Virus record (IMG/VR): IMGVR_UViG_3300020416_000864 | Span: 1-21,053 of that record | Source: a virus | Strand: one strand, 5' to 3' | DNA: 21,053 nt | Part shown: positions 7,627 through 14,238 of the stretch, in pieces | Layout: the number at the start of each line of letters is the position of its first letter | Position numbering within the stretch: the stretch's first letter is position 1 | The notes under the pieces: generated by a model | The model's database searches: none | Seen by the model: only the letters and a program-made list of their open reading frames with translations | What the model was told of the DNA's origin: nothing | Position numbers and translations under genes: made by a program

Positions 7627-8296
7627 CTGTTGCTATTCCTGGTCTGTATCCTATAATGGCATTTTTCTCACCTCTGCCTATTTTTCTTATCATTCTATAA
7701 CCAAGTGGAGCAAGTATTTGTCTAATACTATCAGCATGTAGTCCATAACGTTGCGGATGATCTTTACATTCGTATAATATAATAGGCTTACATCTTTCAA
7801 TAGTATTATATCCGCCTTGAGCTACAAAAGGTTCATAACCTTCTGCATCAATTTTTATAAAATCTACATTTTCTAAATTGTAAAAGTCTAAAGGCTTTAC
7901 CGGAATATCACCTTCTCTTTGACTAGGGTGTACATGTGTGCTAAAACTTTTATTTGTAGTTTTTATTGAAACAAATTCTTCTCTTGCACCTAGACCTACA
8001 GGGTATGTTGTTACATTTTCAATATTACGTTTTTTCAAATTATAATCCATACATTCATAAATTTTAGGATGTATTTCAAATGCATGTACATGATCAAAAC
8101 TTCTGCTCATTTGATATGCAGTAATACCTACATGAGCACCGACATCAACAGCAGTGCGCCATTTGGCACAATAGCTCATTGCAGTTACAAGTTCAATGTT
8201 TTGATAATTGTTTATATCTCCATTGCCTTGTTTTTTTGCACTTTTTAAACATATGTCGTTCTTTATAGAACGCCAGCCATCTATTTCATTATACAT
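7619..8296 (-). CDS. FkbM-family methyltransferase
   Basis: A 225-residue protein. AVDVGAHVGITA (49-60) is SAM motif I, HAFEIHP (71-77) the second motif with the acidic ribose-binding residue, and VDFIKIDAEGYE (144-155) the diagnostic FkbM motif, followed by KPIILYEC. FkbM-type enzymes O-methylate sugars and polyketides; methylation in a phage glycan operon would cap or mask a sugar. Two in-frame features support the start: the ATG lies just inside the end of the upstream gene, and the first conserved block begins at a usual distance. Family assignment is strong; the substrate is inferred only from context. Confidence 0.85.
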   Translation of the reverse strand: MYNEIDGWRSIKNDICLKSAKKQGNGDINNYQNIELVTAMSYCAKWRTAVDVGAHVGITAYQMSRSFDHVHAFEIHPKIYECMDYNLKKRNIENVTTYPVGLGAREEFVSIKTTNKSFSTHVHPSQREGDIPVKPLDFYNLENVDFIKIDAEGYEPFVAQGGYNTIERCKPIILYECKDHPQRYGLHADSIRQILAPLGYRMIRKIGRGEKNAIIGYRPGIATDV

Positions 8297-9071
8297 TATT
8301 CTCTACCTGATACTTAAATGTTATATTCCATGCAGTACCGTTTTCGTATTCTTTTCTACTAAACTGACTGTGTGCAATATGTTCAAGCATAGGTGTTCTA
8401 TCAAATCCAAACTGTCCTTGCCAATGTTCAACTGCACTTTGTCCTAATACTTCAATTGGTTTACCTAAACATAATGCTTCAACCACTGCCATACTATGAT
8501 ACGTAATAACTTTTTTCGCATTTTTCATCATAGGCAAAATTTCTTGAAAACGCTGTCTACGTTTACCTTCTTTTTCTCTAATAACTAATCTTTGCGACTG
8601 ACCATCATAATGCCTTACTGTATCTGTACGCCATGTTTGATAATCCTGTCCTAAGTATTTAAAGATATTACTATTGTTAGGCATCACTAAAAGGTTGTAA
8701 TCTCCTTCTTCATTCCAGTCTTGCCATAACTTATCGTCCATTTCTAAAAGTCCAATTCTGCTTTTACCTACAGCAGGACGTACTTTTGTATTTTGTAAAG
8801 AATTATAACTAATTCTATAATACACTGGAGTCTTATGTCTATGGTTACCTATGTAACCGTTATCTATATGGAAAAAATTAATGCGTCTATCTCTTGATAT
8901 AGCATCAAACACCCAATCATCAAAAGGATGACTAAATGCTAAAAATCTGTCTAGTTGAATATCTTCTGGTCGTTCAATTGTTATTGTATCGTAGTTTCTA
9001 TATAAGTCTATAAAAAGTTGTCCGCGTAATCTTTTTGAATTAGCTGGTACTTGAAATTTATAAGCTGGCAT
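8289..9071 (-). CDS. Putative GT-B-type glycosyltransferase or glycan protein
   Basis: From the ATG at 9071 the protein has 260 residues; a TTG at 9086 would add five. The C-terminal block KKVITYHSMAVVEALCLGKP (186-205) resembles the donor-binding end of GT-B enzymes and capsular polysaccharide transferases, where a Ser and Glu contact the nucleotide sugar. The N-terminal part (1-150) is less familiar and includes DRFLAFSHPFDDW and FFHIDNGYIG. The ATG overlaps the end of uvsY by 14 bases, so it links the recombination genes to the glycan operon in one translationally coupled unit. The function is inferred; what is secure is a protein-coding gene with a GT-B-like tail. Confidence 0.6.
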   Translation of the reverse strand: MPAYKFQVPANSKRLRGQLFIDLYRNYDTITIERPEDIQLDRFLAFSHPFDDWVFDAISRDRRINFFHIDNGYIGNHRHKTPVYYRISYNSLQNTKVRPAVGKSRIGLLEMDDKLWQDWNEEGDYNLLVMPNNSNIFKYLGQDYQTWRTDTVRHYDGQSQRLVIREKEGKRRQRFQEILPMMKNAKKVITYHSMAVVEALCLGKPIEVLGQSAVEHWQGQFGFDRTPMLEHIAHSQFSRKEYENGTAWNITFKYQVENNV

Positions 9072-9513
9072 CTTCCATACCCGCAACTCTTAATTTAACA
9101 ACGTTTGTAATTTGCCATTGTTTTTGATCAAGACCTTTTAACAAGCCTAGCCATTTGTTACGTAGTAGTGCAAACTCATTAATAATCTTTTCATAGTCAA
9201 CTACGTCTGCTTCGCCGTCAACATACTTCTCAACATCTCTGCTAGACAAAGCACGTTGATAATTTTCAAGATATTTTTTGAAAAATGAACTACGCAGTCT
9301 GCGTAGCTCAATATTTAGGTAATTAAGAATAGCTTCGATTTCTTGGAGTTGATTAAACCTATGTTCAACAATGCCGGGCATTTCTGCCGCGGCACGTTCA
9401 ACGTTGCCTTTCAGTTTTACTTCACCTCTGGCTTCAATTAATTGATCTTCAAAGAACTTAATTGCTTCGGGTATTTTGTTTATATCTCTAGCTACTTCAG
9501 AGTAATATCCCAT
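9058..9513 (-). CDS. uvsY: UvsY-like recombination mediator
   Basis: A 151-residue, mostly helical protein, slightly longer than T4 UvsY (137). The C-terminal part, with a WLGLLKGLDQKQWQI segment (121-135) and a short charged tail, follows the T4 UvsY end (a Trp/Leu-rich helix then an I-K-x-RG turn), and the middle (about 55-100) is basic and helical. In T4, UvsY binds ssDNA, displaces gp32 and loads UvsX. Finding it just after uvsX and gp32 supports the call strongly. It starts one base after the upstream stop, and its tail is overlapped by the glycan operon. The assignment rests on context plus moderate sequence resemblance. Confidence 0.8.
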   Translation of the reverse strand: MGYYSEVARDINKIPEAIKFFEDQLIEARGEVKLKGNVERAAAEMPGIVEHRFNQLQEIEAILNYLNIELRRLRSSFFKKYLENYQRALSSRDVEKYVDGEADVVDYEKIINEFALLRNKWLGLLKGLDQKQWQITNVVKLRVAGMEDASL

Positions 9514-9744
9514 TTAATCTTCCCAATCGTCTTCATCATCCGGATCTTCTTCATCAAGATCTAGATAATAATTAATTGCTTGATCTAGAACATCGCAACT
9601 TCCTAATGCATCTCTAAATGTTTGATCATCTGCTCCGTAATCAGCACATGTATCTACATAAGTTTCTGCAACAGTCTCGATAGTTTTCTTATCAATACTA
9701 TCTTTAAACGTGTTCCACATATCCACAACTAAACTGCTATCCAT
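9514..9744 (-). CDS. Small acidic protein between uvsX and uvsY
   Basis: A 76-residue protein ending in a strongly acidic stretch (about residues 62-76, almost all Asp/Glu plus Trp) after a helical region with conserved-looking Tyr and Asp residues. I recognise no characterised family; small acidic proteins at this position occur in other marine T4-like phages. An AGGAG lies about 6 bases before the ATG triplet cluster, and the gene ends one base from uvsY. The charge pattern is what a partner of gp32, UvsX or UvsY, or a DNA mimic, could have, but nothing in the sequence proves it. Confidence 0.75.
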   Translation of the reverse strand: MDSSLVVDMWNTFKDSIDKKTIETVAETYVDTCADYGADDQTFRDALGSCDVLDQAINYYLDLDEEDPDDEDDWED

Positions 9745-9749
9745 AACAT

Positions 9750-10838
9750 TTACTCCTGTTCGTTAGTAACTAATTCAACCGCTTCTTCAACCGGCTCGTC
9801 ATCTTGGGTATTTACCACAGGTGCAGTTTTCTCGTTGTATTCTGACATAATCATATTCATCTTGTCAGGTTCCATCCATGCCTTACGATAATCAAGATGT
9901 TCTTCACCTTTCAAGTCAACATATTTTAGTCTGTTGCCTTGTTTTTCTAACAAGCCTTTCTTTTCAAACAGTTCAATAAGGCCACTGTAAGGATTCATTC
10001 CAGTTTCATATGGAATCTTAACTTGCACACCTTCAAAAGGTTTAGCATATCTAGTTTTCATTACCTTACATCCAGCTCTGATACCACGTACTTCTGATAT
10101 CTTATTACCGCCTTCGTCTTCTTTTAATTTAAGTTTTTTCATTGCTACAACAATACTTGAAGCATAGATAAAACCTTGACCACCACTAATTTTGTCATCT
10201 GGATCAAACATATCCTGCGATGCATAAGTGTGGTTAGTACATACTAGTCCTACATTGTAACTACCAATCATATTAACTGTGTTACGTACTAGTGCTGTCA
10301 ACTGCTTAGGCTTACGACCCATGTCACCTTTCATATCACCTTTTTGGAACTGATCCATATCAGTAGGTGTAAGCAACATACCTAGTGAGTCAACTACAAA
10401 CAATACTTTCGGACGATCTTCTTCAGCCATTGCTTTGTAGTCTGCCATAAATGTTGATATTGTTTTTGCTACATCATCAATCATTGACATGTTAAGTTTA
10501 AGAAGTTTATCTTCACTTGTATCAACGTCTAATGCTTGTAGCCATGTTTCATCAAGTGCGTTCTCTGAGTCAATAAGAACTACAAAGATACCTTGATCCT
10601 GTGCGTGTTTTACAATGTTACCTGCACAGAAATAACTCTTTCCTGCGCCTGATTCACCTGCAAACACTGTTACTTTACCTAGTGGCACACCTTTGTGAAA
10701 GTCGCCTGATACTAGATAATTTAGTGCATATGAGCCTGTGCTAATCCAATCTGTAGGATCATTAAAGCCACTACTCATACCTGTTATACTTTTTGTTAGG
10801 TCCTTTCGGAACTTACTAACATCAAATGATTTAGCCAT
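9750..10838 (-). CDS. uvsX: UvsX recombinase (RecA/Rad51 family)
   Basis: A 362-residue protein, close to T4 UvsX (391). Walker A is GESGAGKS at 61-68; SEN with E92 is the likely catalytic Glu position; Walker B is VLFVVDS (145-151, D150). VCTNHTY (199-205) and KISGGQG (216-222) are the conserved loop L2 region that contacts DNA. The protein forms ATP-driven filaments on ssDNA and does strand exchange for recombination-dependent replication and repair, with gp32 and UvsY. The C-terminal 25 residues are acidic, as in UvsX/RecA tails. The start has AAGGAG upstream, after a hairpin in the 56-base gap to gp32. Very confident. Confidence 0.97.
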   Translation of the reverse strand: MAKSFDVSKFRKDLTKSITGMSSGFNDPTDWISTGSYALNYLVSGDFHKGVPLGKVTVFAGESGAGKSYFCAGNIVKHAQDQGIFVVLIDSENALDETWLQALDVDTSEDKLLKLNMSMIDDVAKTISTFMADYKAMAEEDRPKVLFVVDSLGMLLTPTDMDQFQKGDMKGDMGRKPKQLTALVRNTVNMIGSYNVGLVCTNHTYASQDMFDPDDKISGGQGFIYASSIVVAMKKLKLKEDEGGNKISEVRGIRAGCKVMKTRYAKPFEGVQVKIPYETGMNPYSGLIELFEKKGLLEKQGNRLKYVDLKGEEHLDYRKAWMEPDKMNMIMSEYNEKTAPVVNTQDDEPVEEAVELVTNEQE

Positions 10839-10860
10839 AGTTTCTCCTTGTTAAAAGCTA

Positions 10861-10880
10861 GTAGGGGATTGCTCCCCTAC
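10861..10880 (-). terminator. Hairpin between gp32 and uvsX
   Basis: A perfect 7-bp inverted repeat (GTAGGGG / CCCCTAC) with a 6-base loop, 15 bases after the gp32 stop. On the minus strand it is followed by TAGCTTTTAAC, a weak T tract, so it would terminate only partly, or act as an mRNA-stabilising or processing hairpin separating gp32 levels from uvsX levels. The low T content makes a full terminator unlikely. Confidence 0.5.
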
Positions 10881-10894
10881 GTAATCTGTTTATT

Positions 10895-11887
10895 TTATGA
10901 TTGACGTGCTCTAATCATTGACAAAATGTCTTCAGCTTTACCTGACGGTGCAGGTGTCTCTGTAGCCGGAGCCTCTGGAGCAGTTTCTGCTACTGGAGCA
11001 GGTGCCGCTTCTGGTGCCGGTGTTGGAGTTGCTGGAGCCGCCGGTGGTGTAGCTGGAGCAGGAGTTCCTGCTTTTGCTTGTGGATCACCTGTTCTTGCCG
11101 CCATTCCCGCAGGACGGAAATATTGACCAAAACGGTCCATGTCGTATGCTTCACCATCAACTGATGCTTCGAACATTTCCTTCATAACTTTTACTTCAAC
11201 TTCTGAAGGTTGTTTTGGAAGGAAGTCACTCATGTTAAACAAGCCATTTGTTTCAATCGCTTTCATTTCAACATCGTTTAATGGACGCTCTCTACGTGCC
11301 CAATTAGAAGTTGAATAGTCTGCATATCCACCTTTACTTGTTTTATTAAGACGGAAGTCTACACCAGCAGTATAATCTGTTGGTAGTTCTTCCATGTCTG
11401 GATCCATAAGTGCCTGTTTGATAATTTGGAAAATCTGTGGCCCAATAATAAATCTACGAATTGGATTCTCTGGAGTAGAATCTTCATTAAGTGCATTTTC
11501 CGTTACAAAACCTTGGAATACATATGAACGTTTCTTCCAATATTTACGACCCATATCTTCAAGACTTGGATCTTTAAACCAACCACGTACTTCATTTAGA
11601 ATATCACATGTTTGACCGTACATTTCCATACATGGAATTTGTACTTGTACAGGGCGTGAGTCTGTTTCACCTTTTATACCTGCAAATGGAAGTTTGATCA
11701 TCAAACGTTCTTTCCAAAAGAAAGTGTTTGTATCATCACCGTCTGGAAGGAATCTAAGAGTTGAACTCTGTCCTTCTTGCATGTTCCAAAATGGGAAAAT
11801 TGCGTTATCACCGCCTGACGAACGATTGCCGCCAGTATTTGCTTCTTGTTCTTTGAGCTTTGCTCGGATTTCTGCTAGTGTTGCCAT
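10895..11887 (-). CDS. 32: gp32-type single-stranded DNA-binding protein
   Basis: A 330-residue protein from the ATG at 11887, chosen over an upstream in-frame ATG at 11965 because AAAGGAGGC lies 7 bases before it. The N-terminal basic helix (1-14) is the gp32 cooperativity region; the core (about 28-240), with WKERLMIKLPF, KYWKKRSYVFQGFV (115-128) and the RRFIIGPQIF segment, matches the gp32 OB-fold as seen in marine T4-like phages. Only two Cys (C86, C94) are seen where T4 gp32 uses three Cys and a His for zinc. The C-terminal part is a 45-residue Ala/Pro linker (271-315), then a short AEDILSMIRARQS tip, not the purely acidic T4 tail. It coats ssDNA during replication and recombination. Very confident. 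Confidence 0.95.
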   Translation of the reverse strand: MATLAEIRAKLKEQEANTGGNRSSGGDNAIFPFWNMQEGQSSTLRFLPDGDDTNTFFWKERLMIKLPFAGIKGETDSRPVQVQIPCMEMYGQTCDILNEVRGWFKDPSLEDMGRKYWKKRSYVFQGFVTENALNEDSTPENPIRRFIIGPQIFQIIKQALMDPDMEELPTDYTAGVDFRLNKTSKGGYADYSTSNWARRERPLNDVEMKAIETNGLFNMSDFLPKQPSEVEVKVMKEMFEASVDGEAYDMDRFGQYFRPAGMAARTGDPQAKAGTPAPATPPAAPATPTPAPEAAPAPVAETAPEAPATETPAPSGKAEDILSMIRARQS

Positions 11888-11894
11888 AATATAA

Positions 11895-11903
11895 GCCTCC
11901 TTT
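11895..11903 (-). promoter_or_regulatory. Strong ribosome binding site for gp32
   Basis: AAAGGAGGC on the minus strand, 7 bases before the ATG at 11887. It is the longest Shine-Dalgarno match in the window and settles the gp32 start against the upstream in-frame ATG at 11965. Confidence 0.9.
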
Positions 11904-11940
11904 AATTTTTGCCTTATAGCTGTGTTGTACTGCCTAAATA

Positions 11941-11965
11941 GTGCATTACTTGTTATATAATACAC
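11941..11965 (-). promoter_or_regulatory. Predicted 5' hairpin in the gp32 late leader
   Basis: GUGUAUUA and UAAUGCAC can pair over 8 bp (one G-U) around a 9-base loop. The first base of the stem coincides with the +1 predicted for the overlapping late promoter. The rest of the 78-base leader is AU-rich and open to the ribosome site, the kind of arrangement used in T4 for gp32 autoregulation. Pairing is seen; the regulatory role is inferred. Confidence 0.45.
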
Positions 11966-11985
11966 TAATCTATTTATAAAGTCAA
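11957..11985 (-). promoter_or_regulatory. Sigma70-type promoter of gp32
   Basis: TTGACT (-35, 11980-11985), a 17-base spacer, and TATTAT (-10, 11957-11962): five of six consensus bases in each box and ideal spacing. It would let host RNA polymerase transcribe gp32 early. The predicted start is near 11950, leaving a leader of about 60 bases. It overlaps the late box. Confidence 0.6.
11965..11978 (-). promoter_or_regulatory. T4-type late promoter of gp32
   Basis: A perfect TATAAATA (8 of 8) at 11971-11978 on the minus strand. With T4 late spacing, +1 falls at 11965, giving a 78-base leader before the gp32 ATG. It lies inside the spacer of the sigma70-type promoter, so the two can hardly be used at once. 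Confidence 0.65.
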
Positions 11986-12001
11986 GTCTTTTTTTGACTT
12001 T
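11978..12001 (+). terminator. Inverted repeat upstream of gp32, plus-strand terminator candidate
   Basis: An 8-bp perfect stem (AAAGTCAA / TTGACTTT) with an 8-base loop, followed on the plus strand by five further T bases. As a Rho-independent terminator it would act on antisense plus-strand transcripts; the stem is A+T-rich, so it would be weak. On the minus strand it lies just after the stop of the 736-residue protein and supplies the -35 box of gp32. Confidence 0.35.
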
Positions 12002-12014
12002 TTTTTGAAATTGG

Positions 12015-14225
12015 CTATCTTAGTCCTGCTAATTGCTGGATTCTAGCCATTTCTTCTTCTTGCCCTTTGAGTAATGTTGCCATTACTTGCTGAGCTTCAT
12101 CAACCATCTCTTCACCGTACTGCTTTTGTACTGCTGTCAAGACCGCTGTTTCACCCTTAGGAAAGCCATTAGTTGTATAATCATAATAACTCTTAATGAA
12201 CTCTTCTAGTGGAATCTCGTTCTTTTGCTTCAATTCGTCGCCGTTTCCTTTTGGACTAATATCGATTGTTGTAGCATCTGTATTATTTTCTCTTGCTTTT
12301 TCGTCATCTCCAAACATCATTTGGAATACTTTATAACCACCTAGCAATAATGCAACTACTGCGGCCGCTGGTAGAGCATACTGTTTACCCATTGCTACTA
12401 CTTTGTCCAAATTTGGAATGTTATCTAATGCTCCTGCCGCCATATCTTTTAGTTCGTCTGCTGTATTTGCTACTTTAGTACCAGCATTCTTAATAACTTC
12501 ACCTGCTTTTTGCATTGCATCGTCTGCTTTACCTACAAGCTCGCCTGCTCCTTTTACTGCATCAACTCCAGTACCAACAACGTCAGCCGCGCCTTTTGCT
12601 AAATCCATTGTGTCTTGTGGATTAGTCGCCGCTACTGCGCCAACTCCTGCTTTAACTGGATTCTTAGCTGACCAACCTAATATGTTTTTTGCACCTTTCA
12701 TCATTCCTGGTAATACTCTAGGAGCAACTGTTCTTAGTGCCGCACCTGCCGCTGGTATTAATAATCCAAGTAATGGTAGTGCTTCTTTCAACTGTTGATC
12801 TTCTGCTGTCAGTTCGTCTGTACGTTTGCCTAAAATCTTTTCTGCATTAAGTTTGCTCATTGTAGTTTTATACTTTTTACCTGCAAACATAAATTCTTTA
12901 TCACCTTTAGATGCCGCATCAGCCGCACACTGTTTAAACTTTTCCCATATAGCTTGTTGTTCTTCTGCTGTCATCATTTGTCTTTCCTCTGGTCCTTGTT
13001 CATGTTTTGATTGTGCAATGATTGCATCTAGTTTTTCAGCATATGCTGTTTGTGGATCAACAACTTCGTAATTATATTTTTCTTTATCTTTCTTTGCCAT
13101 GTACTCCTCAACATCATCAGGATCAAATCCCAATTTTTCACATGCATGATCAAAAGCATCTTCTGGTTCCATTCCTTTATCTACTAAATCCGCTCTCATT
13201 TTAGAAATCATTGGCAAGTGCTTTTCCATATCTGCTGAATGTGCATCCATGTCTTCACCTAGTTTTTCTAGATCAACTTCTTGTACCTTATTTGCTTCAC
13301 TTACAAGTTTGTATATGTAAGGAAATACACCTTTAAGTTCTTCGTTGAACTGTTTAATTGTAAGTTCGTCGATCCAAGAATTTGAAACATCTTCTGGAAC
13401 TTCTTCTAGCACGGTTGTTTCAAAGTTCTCAAATGCTTCTTTATAATATGCTTTGCGTTGTAAAGACTCAAATGTCTTTTTTACTGTTGCTAATCTTTCA
13501 TTTACAACGTCCATGTATCCTGCTAAACCTTCAGCCATTACACTTGAGCGATTCATGTATGTCTTAAATTTACGCAGTTTATTCATTTCTTCTGACAAGC
13601 CAACAATGTGCTTACCAAAATCATCATATGCATTTCCGCCTTCTGATACGTGCATTGCCATTGCTCTTGCACCATTCATATGTCTTAGCGGATATTTAAA
13701 TCTTTCGCCGTTTTCACTTTCAATATAAATGCTGTGTACATTCTGTGTACGCCCTGCCGCATTCTCATGATTTACTGGTCCAGCGTGTTTAACAATTAAT
13801 CTTGCTGACCCAATATCTTGGTAACTAGTTCTGCTAGTACCGTACATTTTTGATTCGCTCATTTGTTTCTCCGTGCTTAGATATTCGTAATCTCTTTTGT
13901 CTAAGTTTGATTTTGTTATATCTCTTGTATCAAAATTAAGCATTCTCTTTTTAGCAAACACTCTTAGTTCTTTCAATAAATCAAACCATTTACTTTTTAA
14001 CGTTGTTTCGTCTTCTGAAAATAAATCCTGACTATACATAACTGTTAACGCATCTTCATCTATACTTATACTAACTTTTTTGTCTTTAGCAAAGTCAAAT
14101 TCAAAAAATCTTGCTTCACCTGGCTTATTAGTAATAGTGGCTTTGTCATCTCCTACTGTAATATTAGGAAATCTGCCGCGGATTTTGTTAAAAAGTTCGT
14201 CTGCAATAGTCTCAAGGTTTTTCAT
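12015..14225 (-). CDS. Large protein of unknown function with membrane-active-looking C-terminal half
   Basis: From the ATG at 14225 the protein has 736 residues; a TTG at 14240 is the only in-frame alternative and lacks support. I recognise no family with confidence. Residues 1-480 look soluble and helical. Around 483-505 there is a hydrophobic Leu/Ala stretch, then a long Ala/Gly/Lys amphipathic region (about 520-600), then a clear candidate membrane span around 617-633 (ALPAAAVVALLLGG), then a charged tail. The pattern fits an internal virion protein released with the DNA, or a membrane-associated assembly factor, by inference. It lies directly after gp17, whose stop codon overlaps its late-promoter box; it has no ribosome binding site and is probably leaderless. 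Confidence 0.85.
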   Translation of the reverse strand: MKNLETIADELFNKIRGRFPNITVGDDKATITNKPGEARFFEFDFAKDKKVSISIDEDALTVMYSQDLFSEDETTLKSKWFDLLKELRVFAKKRMLNFDTRDITKSNLDKRDYEYLSTEKQMSESKMYGTSRTSYQDIGSARLIVKHAGPVNHENAAGRTQNVHSIYIESENGERFKYPLRHMNGARAMAMHVSEGGNAYDDFGKHIVGLSEEMNKLRKFKTYMNRSSVMAEGLAGYMDVVNERLATVKKTFESLQRKAYYKEAFENFETTVLEEVPEDVSNSWIDELTIKQFNEELKGVFPYIYKLVSEANKVQEVDLEKLGEDMDAHSADMEKHLPMISKMRADLVDKGMEPEDAFDHACEKLGFDPDDVEEYMAKKDKEKYNYEVVDPQTAYAEKLDAIIAQSKHEQGPEERQMMTAEEQQAIWEKFKQCAADAASKGDKEFMFAGKKYKTTMSKLNAEKILGKRTDELTAEDQQLKEALPLLGLLIPAAGAALRTVAPRVLPGMMKGAKNILGWSAKNPVKAGVGAVAATNPQDTMDLAKGAADVVGTGVDAVKGAGELVGKADDAMQKAGEVIKNAGTKVANTADELKDMAAGALDNIPNLDKVVAMGKQYALPAAAVVALLLGGYKVFQMMFGDDEKARENNTDATTIDISPKGNGDELKQKNEIPLEEFIKSYYDYTTNGFPKGETAVLTAVQKQYGEEMVDEAQQVMATLLKGQEEEMARIQQLAGLR

Positions 14226-14238
14226 ATTAATATTTATC
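14226..14238 (-). promoter_or_regulatory. T4-type late promoter box, leaderless geometry
   Basis: GATAAATA, then TTAAT, then the ATG at 14225. The box overlaps the gp17 stop codon (TGATAAATA). The five-base spacing puts the predicted +1 on the A of the ATG. No Shine-Dalgarno sequence is present. Confidence 0.6.

Noticed and set aside
9302-9320. TAAATA box inside uvsY
   Set aside because: It lies in coding sequence with no nearby start codon and lacks the AGTA-type continuation.
10926-11126. Plus-strand open frame rich in Gly/Ala/Val opposite the gp32 linker
   Set aside because: It is the complement of the Ala/Pro codons of gp32, with no promoter or ribosome site; a composition artefact.
11888-11965. 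Longer gp32 with 26 extra N-terminal residues from the ATG at 11965
   Set aside because: The extension reads through the leader and the Shine-Dalgarno region; the start at 11887 has an ideal ribosome site and the typical gp32 N-terminus.
12403-12798. 131-codon plus-strand open frame inside the 736-aa gene
   Set aside because: Low-complexity Ser/Ala/Pro shadow of the Ala/Gly-rich minus-strand protein; no start signals and no recognisable domain.
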